Shown here piece by piece: positions 44,024 through 55,400 of a stretch of DNA of 64,000 bases. The position numbers and the translations under genes are program-made. The notes under the pieces were generated by a model that worked only from the letters and a program-made list of their open reading frames with translations, was not told the DNA's origin and did no database searches. How positions within the stretch are numbered: position 1 is the first letter of the stretch; each line of letters starts with the position of its first letter. This DNA is from Symsagittifera roscoffensis (Eukaryota > Xenacoelomorpha > Acoela > Convolutidae), in contig NC_087071.1 of NCBI RefSeq assembly GCF_963678635.1, positions 9,221,842 to 9,285,841 on the forward strand, read 5' to 3'.

Positions 44024-46455
44024 ATCAGAGTTGGCTTTCAGGATAACTTCGACGGAATTAAATTTTCATAACTTTAAATCATTGATTTTCTATGGTCTCT
44101 GATAGTTGCGTGAGCAGGAATTTTTCGAAACGTGGGAATTGGAGTAGCGTGGCGCTTGAATTCGGTCTTCCGAAAAATTTGTATATTTTTTTTCAAATCC
44201 AAACCATAAATTTCCGAGCTCCGCTAAAATCATGACAAAAATGGATGTCATACAATAGAACCAGAGGAAGACCCAATAAAAAAATTGGCAACCAGAATTG
44301 AGAGAATCATTCCCACGACACAGTTGTCTTGTGAAGTTTTTAATGAACCTCCAAATACTGGATGAGCTTATAGAAAAAAGCTGAAATGCTCACAATATCG
44401 CAATATTGAGTACTAAACTTTGATAGATTGATTTGGAGAGTTTTGCGTGACACAGAGTTGCGAGCGCTGCTTTTACCAGAGATTTTAAAATTGTGATTCA
44501 ATAATGACATTTTGAGTAATAAACGAGTAGTTTTTAATGATTTGATGTTTCTGTGACAAAGCTCAAAGAGCAGATGATGCTTTAAAATAATAAATCTTAC
44601 TGATCTGGGTTAAATAATATGTCTGCCTAATTGATAAAATTTAATAAAATTAACCAATTACTAATTGTTGCTGTACAAATAAAGACAAATAAAGCCTTCA
44701 TTTGTTAAAAAATTTAAATGTTTTATCCGTGAAAATAAACATTTTTTTCAATTATTCAGTAATTTAAATGCTTACTCTGACAAATTTTTTAATGGCAAAA
44801 CTTTATCTTCCGACTGTCTCTTAATCGTTATCTAAAAAGTTGATGCTAAAAACCTTAAAAACGTGTTACAAAAAACTAAATAATCATTTTTTAATTTCCC
44901 TATTTTTACCAACTTTAGTTTATATATTGAACGAAAAAAGAACCGTTCAAAATATAGTTCAAGTTATAAAGGAAACAAAAAAATGAATGAATTGAGAATT
45001 ACTTGACCGTTTGTAAGATTTCTGTAAAGTACCATATAGCAAGCTCCTTAGACTTTTAACTTGATGACCAGTCGAAGTAGTGGTTATAGCGATCAATCGA
45101 GGAAAAGTTGACCTCTTTATCCTTGCGGCACTACTGGGCAATTTCTCTAAATCTCTAGAGTTGAAAACGTTGATTAGGAGTAATGAACCTAGTGAAGACT
45201 TTAATATAGGTCTTGCTGATTTTTTCTTCAGAAAAAGTCTTAAACTGTGCGTAAAAGTCTCTAATAACTACTGACGTGCCTTCATACATATTGATGCATT
45301 TTTGAACGGGAATTTAAGGTATATCTGCACTTTTCGAGTTCAATTGAATTTCATCTGCTGAAAGTTACGTAAATAGCACTCTCCAAACACGCACATAGAA
45401 TTGGCACGAAAAAGCGTGAGCGATTTCTACTTTCGAAAGTGAAGTTTAATTTTCAGGTTTTCAGCGAAATAAAAACTTTACCTATTGATCCAATTTTCTC
45501 AATTGGGTTAATGTTATCGGAAAAGTGCTATCATAAATTGTTTTAGAAATTCAAAAAGCTTTAAAGGCATCTATTTTTTCTTTGAAGTAAAGGTTTTTTC
45601 TTAAAAGTTGAGGTTTTTTCAACAAAGTCGGTGTTTTTTTGAGTTCGTTACTCTTTTCCAATCTTTGATTGGCTGTGTTTGGGTTGTTGCAGTTGCTGAG
45701 TATCAAAATGTTTCTGTACAGTGCCTTAGATCTTTACCTTGACGATGAAATGAATCTGAACACAATTTCGAAAGCAAATGATTCGAGCTTGATGACAACC
45801 ATAAAAAATTCAGATTGATTGCAACTACGGAATCAAATTTTCAATTTTTGTTCTATGCATTGCTCAAAGATGATTGTTGAGAAGCTTGTGAAATTTCCGA
45901 CTGAAGCTTATTCGAGATGCAAGCTTTTGGTACCAAAAAATTTGAATTCATTGAGCAGTTTTTGGACAATATCGAAAAGCACGTGTGAAAATTTGAGTAG
46001 CACGACCGATTACCTTGCAACAATTCCATTTGAACAAAGTTGCTGAGAAATAAAAATATTATTGAAATCATAAAGACTCCGCTAGGACCCTAGGATCATT
46101 AACAACATTTTCACAGCGCACATAAACCACAGCATGGCCACATTGGCAATTTTAAAAACCCCGGAACTTTACTAAAACAATCGATATTAGGGAAATTCAT
46201 AATTTTTTTACGTTTAAACTCAGTTATTGATGTCTTCATTGGAGTATAAAACAAAGAAGGCTAAAAAAGCCTTAAAATGTTCCGCTTTTCTTCGAATGCC
46301 GAAACACAAATCAGTTTTTTTACTTAAACCTTGTTTTCAAACTATGCTTCAAATCATATAGAATCACGTAGTTGGTATTCAGCGATGATATCAAGTCGTA
46401 TCACAAAAACTGCTCTTATCAAATTTTGTTTGAAAATTTGTTGTTGTTGTTTCAG
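44024..46455. other. No gene recognised
   Basis: AT-rich; frames at 45080-45274 (plus) and 45819-46071 (both strands) lack motifs and splice sites good enough to call. Confidence 0.4.
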
Positions 46456-46762
46456 CCCGTGTTTTGGTTTGGGCTCATCTGTCTCCAGGTATAGAAATTT
46501 GGCGCCATCCCCGGGCCTAAGACACTGGTCTGCAGGGTAAGTAGAGGGGGGTGCAAGGGTACTGGTTCGGCATTGAGGGGGATGGGATCTGTCTAAGCGT
46601 TTGAAAGCTGTCTATAGCGGCTGTTTCTTTAGAGGGATTATTCTGAGGGCTTCGCTTTATGTGGAGAAATATAAATAACATAAGGCAGATGGGGCTTCGG
46701 CAGAGAACTTGGTTACTTTCTTTGTATGCTTGTGTTTTAAAATAGTTGAAAAAAAAAACCAA
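46456..46762. other. Candidate coding exon(s), GC-richer, strand uncertain
   Basis: Two readings compete. Plus strand: an exon 46456-46539 between acceptor GTTGTTGTTGTTTCAG and donor GTAAGT, reading PCFGLGSSVSRYRNLAPSPG. Minus strand: an 81-codon frame 46762-46517 with a short helix (CLMLFIFLHI) and a Pro/Ser/Thr-rich end (IPSPSMPNQYPCTPLYLP). Both look protein-like and the segment is compositionally unlike its flanks. Which, if either, is real cannot be decided here. Confidence 0.3.
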
Positions 46763-47745
46763 AGGACTAAACTTTGCTTCGTTTATTTAAGTCTACGGGA
46801 ATGTTTTCGTTAAGCGAGTAGTTGAAAAGAAATTCAATGGTTTCTTTTGTAAAGCAATTAGAACAGAAAGGAGTTATTGACAATGGGGAAGGGGGTGAGT
46901 ATGGAAACAACTGTTAAGGTCGAAGGAACAGTAGTAGAGAAAAAAATTGAGAAGATAGGAGATTGTGTTAGTTTTTGACGTTGCAAATTTCAGCTTCACT
47001 GTGCAGGTGGGAAAAAGAAATATTGAGGGTCTGACCAGTAATAACTCGGGGGGGGGGCTTGATTTTGGGTAACCATGCAGGGAGGCGTAATCAAATTTAG
47101 GTCCGATGAGGACAATGTACGTTTAAAGTTAAGTTTTTTTTAATTGACTCCGCTTTGCAAAAGTAAGAGTCGAGTCAAAAATAACACCTGAAAAGTGAGG
47201 TTTTTGCTCGATTGGAGAAGCTCATTGTTTTAAATTTTATTGGGTACTTCACAAAAATTTTTGTTGAAGGGCACAAAAGGGTTATTGATCCTTTACAGGA
47301 CGCAAATTTTTAGTAGTTTCCGATAATTATAAAAAATTCGAAAAACATAAGAACATTTTCATTAGTTATTTAAGCTGTTCTTTTTGCATGAAGCAGCAAA
47401 AACAGAAAATTTGGTGGTTAAAATTTTCATTGAACGAGAATTGTTGCTTTACGAATTTTTTTCGCGTTTTTTAAATATTTTTTCACCCGTTTTTGACTGT
47501 ATTGCTAAGCAAGTTCAACCATTGACGATTTAACATGATGGTATTAGAAACAAAATTCGATATCGATCAGTAGGGGAAATTGAAATGAGGCTTTGTAAAG
47601 AGCAAAAACTTGAATTTGCTACTCATTTCGTCAATTTGTGTATAGCAGCGGTTTTTTCACTGGTGTAGAAATTTATGAAATATTTTTTCAAATGCCAGCA
47701 GTCATTGCGCAAAACAAATTATTTGCCAATCTGTTCAATCTAAAC
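46763..47745. other. No gene recognised
   Basis: Includes short G-rich tracts (for example GGGGGGGG near 47049) but no gene or repeat structure. Confidence 0.4.
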
Positions 47746-48535
47746 GCCCGCATCCAGTTTCAAGTGTTTATAATCGATTGTATAATGATTTTAGTACCAG
47801 TCTAGCACAATTTCAGAAAAGATTGATTTTAATCAATTATTAATTGATTTTATTCTTTTTTTCTGAAATCAAATGTAATCAATTATAATACTCTATAATC
47901 GATTAAAATCGATAATTTTTATCCGAATGTCTAATTCATTTTTTTCGCATAAAAATCCATATAATCGATCATAATTGTTACTAATCCTTTTTGTTTGCCC
48001 GATTTGTCTTCGACCTTGCACCTGAATTGCTTGTATTTTTTTTTTCGTAGACGTTGGTTCAGGTTAAAAATGATAAGAACTGTTTTCAAATTAATTCAAA
48101 TTTATAAAGTTTTTGTTTTTTCATTTCCTCTTGATTATAGTTGTTTCATGATGCACATTTAAAATTGTTTTGTTCCGCCAACAAATCAGCACACAGCTTT
48201 AGGATCATGTTTTATAAGAATTATATTTCACCTACCGCGGGATTCTTTCAACTAATATGAAGGGTTCTCTATGAAACGTTTGTTTCGTGGTAAAACTTTG
48301 TGTTCAGATGAACCAAAGAAAAAAACAAAACTACTCAAATTTAGAAATTTTTGACAGAAAAAAGGATTATTATCTAATATAATAGGTTATAATAGATTAT
48401 AAAAGATTATAAGAGATTATAAGAGATTGCAAGAGATCAAAAGAGATTTTCGGAAAAATTATAATCAATTACAACTGATTATAATTTATTATGTCACAAA
48501 AAATGTTATCATTATTATAGTTGACCTCAGCTTCA
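47746..48535. mobile_element. ACCCGCATCC-family element copy at the inner end of the right arm
   Basis: Begins GCCCGCATCCAGTTTCAAGT, matching the terminal repeat of the 21910 element, and contains the ATAATCGAT-rich interior and TTTCGTGGTAAAACTTTGTG core. The other end lacks the terminal repeat. The arms' similarity stops inside this element at about 48040. Confidence 0.65.
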
Positions 48536-48539
48536 ATTT

Positions 48540-49299
48540 TTTACCCCAATTACAGAATATGGAAAAATTTCATTTAAAAGTATGATTTTAAGCCAGTAGT
48601 CAATAAAGACTGGTTGAAAACTTTTTTGATTGAAGGGCTGTAAGTTGATACAAATAGAGACCTCAGTCTTATATACTTTTATACTCTGCAATTGCGATAG
48701 TCAAACCAAATGAATGATCAGGCTTAATATAAAAAAACTTAAATTATAACTAAAGTTATAAGTTTTGTAGAAACTACTCCTTTGTGTATTTTGATTACTT
48801 CGAACATGCTTAAAAAACAATTCTTTGATGAAAATAGTAGTTAATTGTTTCTTTATATGGAAAAATTCTCATCGTTGAGCTAACACGTGAAAAAACAAAG
48901 CAAATTCTAGCCACTCAGTATAAAACACCAAATGTAGGGGGTTCTAACTTTTTCTTACCTATAAGAGCAATGGGTGCAATAATCAGTATCATTTTTGCAA
49001 CTATTATCAAAATTTGATCCATTATTGCCAAGGTTAATTCACTGCTCAAATTTTACGCGCTGATCGAATCAGACTATTACAATAATGGGTTATTTGCGAT
49101 TTAGTGCCCTAATTAGAAATCATCAGCCCGAAATACAATGTTCATGGTGTACGTTTTAAAAATTTTCCCGCCGAAAAATGAAATCATTGTTCTAAGTTGA
49201 TGATTTTAATCTATAAAAATTCCCAATCGACATAAATTAAAGTTATTTAATTTTACGACCCATTTCTGTTTGATTTCTAACTTTTTTGATAGTTCCAAT
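48540..49299. other. Intergenic sequence shared by both arms, no gene
   Basis: Reverse-complement match of 28401-29169. Confidence 0.5.
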
Positions 49300-51340
49300 C
49301 ATTTAAAAAATGAGTTGAAACTTTGCATTTGGGTGTGTTTAAGTTTTTTGCTTCTTTTTTTTCCAAGTAAATCAGCTACCACAAAAAATCACCGGAGATA
49401 GTTGAGTGCACTATCAAATTACAAGCCATTCAGTCGTGATTCCAACGAAATTTTAAAATTTCAGAAGTGCCGACAAAATACGCTTTTAAGTTTTTTTTTT
49501 AATTCGAGCGAACAAAGCGAAAGAACAGGCTAGCAATGATTTAAAAGCTTACATTAATTTATTTTAAGCCATAAAGTTTGTTTGGTGAGTATTTCAGCGC
49601 TTTTTTGAAATCAACAACAAAAATTGTAATAAAAAACTGAAAAAGTTTTGAAATTTTTTTTTTAATATTTTTGTTCTTCTAGCGTCATTTTTCTTCAAAA
49701 AAAAAACATTTTGCTTATTTTAATATGACTGTGGAATTTGTCTAATAAAACATATGACTGTGGAATAGACTTTATTTTTCGTTTAGATCTATTTGTATCA
49801 CCACGCAGAAAAACTCTACACTAATTTGAAAAAAACGGTACTAATTCGACACGTTTTTGCTGGACTTTTGTAGGACGATGGTCGCAACATTCTATGCTAC
49901 ATGCACAGGAACAAGCTGTCCTTGTTTCTCCTGGTATAATATATTCAATGGAGAGGCTTTTTTTTGGGTTATTGGAGCATGTTCCAGTTTTCAATAACTA
50001 TTACGCGAATTTAGAATTGTCATACACATAAAGCAAACTTAGAACTTTCATGCTCGAACATTGTTTGCTACTACAGAATTAATCTATTATTAACATGGTA
50101 ATACGCTTGGTGTAAAATGCTGAAATTCAACCTGTTAAGGTGCACATTTTTTGGGATTTTGAAAAATTGGCAATGCAAGTAGCAAAGGAGTTCAACTTAA
50201 AACAAACTGAAAAAAAATTTTCAACTATTTTTTTCGCATCAATTTTTCAAAATTGATTGGTTCTGTTTGTGATTTGGGGTTTTCCGAGGACCTGAAAAAT
50301 ACTATAGGGAGTCTAATTTGGCAAATGTCTTCTTAACATTTAAGGGTTCATTGACCCGAAAATAAAATAGAATAGCATCTCATTTCATATTGAAACAAGA
50401 CAGCCGGTGGTTATGTAAGTAGCGCAGAAGAATGGTCCGAGCATATTCTTAAAAAAATACATCAAACGACTTTTCATGTTTATTTTTCAAACAAAAAAGC
50501 AAAAAAGCCTAATGTTGCTTTTTTGCGAGTCGTATCTTACGAAAATCAGAATGTTAGTTATTTTCGTCGGCCATAGTAAAATAAGCAACAATTTTTTCAA
50601 GAATTTTCAAGTTTTTTGCAGAAAATGTTTGGAACTTTGAAGATTTTTATTCAGAAGATAGCGGTAAAATATTCAACAAAGTTTTTTTACTGGAGGTCAC
50701 TGAAGTTTACTGGCTTGATTTTCTATAATAAGCCTGCTCGCTTGCTTTACTCGCTCGAAGTTCGATTAAAACTCAAAACTTTCATAACACTGGGAAAAAA
50801 ACCCCTTAATGTGCATGTAGCACAAAAACTTCCGCCCAAATCTTGAAAACAAAAACATTTTTTTTTCAGATGGGTGTCTTTTTTATATAAAAACTATCTG
50901 AGCAAAAAAAAACTACACGTAAATTTTATTCAGAAGCCATACAAAACAGGCAAACTGGACAATATTTCAGTTTTTGCAGTAAGTCTTTGAGTTTTTGAAG
51001 TTTTTTTTCTCAAAATGGCGTTAAAAAACTCCAAACACTAAATTTCCTCGAGTAAAACTAAAATAAAGCATAAGCAAGCTATTGTAAAAAGCCTCAATTA
51101 AGCATAAATAGGCACGCTCGCTCGCTTCACTCGCTCAAAATTAGACAAATAATCATTAAGTTTAAACCAGTTTTTCTCGACATTGGAAAAAGTTTTGGAA
51201 AGTTTTAAGAGTCGTTCGAGCCACGACTGAAAGGCATTTAATACGATAAATCACTCGATTCATTCCAAGGATTATTTGTGATTCCTGATTTTGCGTGGAA
51301 AACAGAAAGAAAAAAGAAACTATATCAAAAATCAAGGGTC
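49300..51340. mobile_element. 2-kb TIR/foldback element with GAGCGAG ends (right arm)
   Basis: The mirror copy of the left-arm element: ends near TTCGAGCGAACAAAGCGAAA (about 49502) and GCTCGCTTCACTCGCTCAAA (about 51119), with an inner module at about 50735. The frame at 50616-50846 spans the module and is not believed coding. Confidence 0.65.
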
Positions 51341-52405
51341 ACCTCGGCTAAAAAACATGATCAAAAGAACAAGAGCACCATTACATCAATTAAATTTGCA
51401 TTCCTTACAATTATCCATTGCTTTTATCAACTTTTGTGGTTATTTGTTTGTTTGTAACTTAATGCACTGGATTTCGCAGAAAATGAATGCACTAAAAAGT
51501 ATTCAAATTATCATTTTTTTTTTCGATACGGATGATTTTTTTGTGTTATTTGGTTCACAAAGGTCACTGAAAGGCAAAAATTTTTTCGTAATTTTCACAG
51601 CTTGTTCCTGGTTTGTACATTCAAATCTGAAAAAAAATCTAATTAAAAATAAAATAGTGGGCGACATTGTAAACAAATCAGCAAAATTTTTTAATGAGCC
51701 AAACAATCTTCTAAAAAAATGTTTTGCCAATTTCCAAAAACCATTTTTGCTGTAATAGATATCAATAAAAATGGAAAAACTTGTCAAAACATTAAGCTCA
51801 AGTGCCATTTTTTGAAACCAAGTGTAGTGCCTTGAATTATTCACATTTCTGAAAAATCATTGCTGTCTTAAGGTCAATGAACGAAATAAAACTAAAGTTA
51901 GGCCTATAATAACACCTTTTTTCATAGGATCAAACTGGGTTTTCTCTGTTAATTTCAGCAATGTAATGCTCTCAAGCTTGCCTTGCAAGGAAACGCGAGT
52001 TTAGTACAGACACATATGTAAAACAATAGATGAAATTTGATCATATTTGCTTAAGACACATTAGTCTGTAGGATTTCACATTTTTTTCAAACATTTTTAT
52101 TATGAGGAAAGATTTACTGAAAATTTTAATGATGCGTTTTCAATTGTCAGCCATTATTTAATTTTCTCTGGAAAAACATAGATTTCAAAATTTGCATTAT
52201 AATCATTAAATAGCTTGGGGTAAAATATATTTTTTTTTTGCAATAGCCGACGTGAATCAATAACTTAAAAAAAGCTAGATTGGCCCAAGTTAAACTGCTG
52301 ATAAAGAACGATTGCTGTTATCATAAATTTTAACCATTATCAAAGACTCCAAATCCATCAGCTGTTCGTTTTTCCAAGCTTGGATTTTACAATATCTCGT
52401 TTGCC
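51341..52405. other. 5' flank of gene B, no gene recognised
   Basis: Mirror of 25271-26329. The 154-codon frame 51291-51755 is AT-rich and low-complexity and differs in frame length from its mirror, so it is not called. Confidence 0.4.
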
Positions 52406-52477
52406 ATGTGTTACGAGCCGATTGCTTTCGGACTAGCTGCGATCGTGTTTCTTCTCGGAGTTATGGGAAACTTCCAG
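52406..52477 (+). CDS. Gene B exon 1: start codon and helix 1
   Basis: Encodes MCYEPIAFGLAAIVFLLGVM plus GNFQ, identical to gene A exon 1 in protein although the third bases differ at least once (CCG for CCA). The exon is flanked by more diverged non-coding sequence. Confidence 0.75.
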
Positions 52478-55400
52478 GTTAGAAGCGTGAACTAAATTTT
52501 ACTGAACGAGACTTTGGCGGCCTTATCTTAAAGTTAAAAAATTATGTGACTAATTATGATCATAACTTCAAAAAATGAAGAAGTATTTAATTTTTTTTTT
52601 CAAAGTTTTTATCAAAGTGTCTGCAGATTTTTCAAATGCAATAAATGATCAAAAAAATCAATTATATCCACAACGGTGCTTTCGAAACATCAAAAAATCT
52701 CAAAATAATTTTTTTTCAAAAAAAAATAAGATAGTTTTTCAAATTACAAGATGTTGTATGATCATGTTTATGCAAGTTAGTCTTCTTTAGCATAAAAACA
52801 TGAACTTATTTTAGTTTTTTAAGCAAACTGTTGATAAACCATTATAAGAATGGCCAATTAAACTTTTTCAGAAGACATATTTAGCTTGCGGAGTTGAATT
52901 ATGTGCTAATTCTACAAAAACTGGAAATTTTGCTCCTGTGCGAGATGTTTTTTTGAAACGTTGAGAGTTTTAAGTTTGCACTATAGGATTGACCCTGTAT
53001 ATCAATCTCTTAGAAACTCTATAGTACGCGTTCCATTAAGCGTCTTAGGCGTTGGACTACAGAGTCAGTTTCGATTTGCAAACTTCAAGCTGTCAACGTT
53101 TCAAACAAACAGTCAAACAGGAAACAAAATTACCCAGTTGCTGTGAAAATAGTACAGAAATGAACTACGCTAGGAAAAACTGTTTCTCAGAAACGAACTA
53201 CGCAAGGAAAAAGTTTTACAAGCCGTTTTTATGATGGTTTGTTTGCCATTTTCATTATTACCTGCGGTGAAAAAATTCTTGTTCTTAAAATAGACGCCAC
53301 GTTTTTTTTTCATCTAATGAATCAGGCATAAAAAGAGAAACAATTTGGCTGACAATTTATTCAGAATTTTTTCTGCAACAATTTTTTTGCTCGAAATGAG
53401 GATTAGAAATAAATCTTAGGAAAATTCTATAAAACTCAAAGCAACTTAGCTGTAATTTTCAAACTCAGAATAATGGTATTGGAACTAATACTTTTATTAT
53501 GAAAAAAAAACATACGTTAAAATTCTGAAATCCGAAAGGACAACAAACTTACATTAACAACATTTTACAATGTAAGAAGCGCTGTCCATCATCAAATTTT
53601 TCATATCAGAAAAATTGAGCAAAATTGTTGCAAGTGTGGGCAAGTACTTTACAAGGGACATCTTTCAATGTCTGCAACCCGAGAAAAAATTGTAACGCTA
53701 GCAAAAAAGGTTGCGTTTGTCAAGCAAACCACGCGAAAATTGAATATGATTATAAATACTGCTATTGGAAACGACCTTAAAAAGCCCAAGAAATTGTATT
53801 CCCAAATGATATATTTTCTAGCAATCGTTAGGAAAAACCAAATACAAATTGTATATGACTGTTGTGATTCGGATCTTATTTTGCATTTTTTGCAAATCTT
53901 ATTTATCTTAATTAGATAACAGGTCACTCTTATATGACCTTCACTTGCCATTCTCTCCGGCGGAGAGAATGATCTCTCACTTTTTAATGTTTCAACTTCA
54001 GACTAATTCACTTTAATTCCTTATTCCTTTTAATAGTTTTAGATTAGAATTAGCTACAACAAAGTAACATTTTATCATGGCGCAGTCAAATAACGAATCT
54101 AACGTGAGAGGAATACCCTCATTTTGGCAAAACCATTCTGTAGATCCCCCCATTCCCTGGGAAGATTGGAGCGATCTGTTTCACTTAGCTATGATCGCTA
54201 CAGAGAATATAGACATTGAAAACTTACTAAATCCTTCGGAGAGACATCATCCTCAACCTCCAATTTTGGAAAATCCGATGGACGGTGAAACAGATAACCA
54301 AAGACAGTTGAGAATGGACCGAAACGCCCAGGAACAAAGACGATACGATGATGAGGAATCGGCCTCCATTAAATCTGAAACCAAAAAATTCAATGGAATG
54401 CGACTAGAAGAAGCAGATAAAAAACTACGATCAGTCCTATACCTCGGATTGGGAAACGAAGGAAAAAGGATTTTCGGACAAAAATTTACAAAAGTGAAAA
54501 TCTTACAAATCTCTTTTAAAGAATTTTGGGACTTCCTAGCAATCGCCTTTGCAAGAAAATTAAACGTCACATTCGAACGACACAAACTGCTAAACCGAAA
54601 AAAACGGGATAGAGAATCGCTGGAACAATTTTGGGATGCCTTAGCAGAAATGGCCAAAAAGTGCGACATAGCCGCAGGAGAAGAAGAGTGGATTAGAGAC
54701 ATTTTCATAAACAACATGAAAAACTACGATATCCGAAGGAAACTGCTAACAGAAACTCTTCCCCCACGAGAAGCACTAACCGTAGCACTCATCGATGAAA
54801 AGGGAATTTTAAATCACCTAAAACTTACAAACAATTTTAAATCCAACGGATCATCCGTACACAAACCACGCAGCCATTTTAACGTAAAAACAGAGCCAAC
54901 TCTCAATATTGAAAAAAGCAACAACTGTATGAAGTGCGGCGGAACCTTCTCAAAAGGTCACCTAGCAGTCTGCCCAGCAAAGGACCCTACCTGTACTTCT
55001 TGTAATTATAAAGTTAATTTTACCAGATTTTGTAGATCTTGTCGTAAAAATGTAAACATTGTAAATAGTCAAATTGTAGATAATACAGATTTTAATCCGT
55101 CGGATATTCCGGATGTAAACACAGACCATGTAGATAGAGAATGATTTGGCGTCATAAACGCATGGCCAGAATCTGGAAAACGCGAAAACGACGATTATTC
55201 TGTATTAAATGTAACTACGATTTTTGACGAAGACGGAAAGGAATTGAAGAAATTATTGAATATTGGCCTCGGAAAAGAAAATCAAGTAATTGTAAATATA
55301 CAAGTGGATTCAGCTAGCCCGGTCAGCTTCCTCAAGAAAAACGTCTTACACGAATTGAAACTACGAGACCCTTACTTGAAAATCTATCCGGTGGACAACC

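Noticed and set aside
51291-51755. 154-codon plus frame mirrored at 26034-26318, looks conserved
   Set aside because: The arms are duplicated DNA, so shared openness is expected. The frame ends differently in each arm, is AT-driven (Phe/Ile/Lys/Asn) and has no motif.
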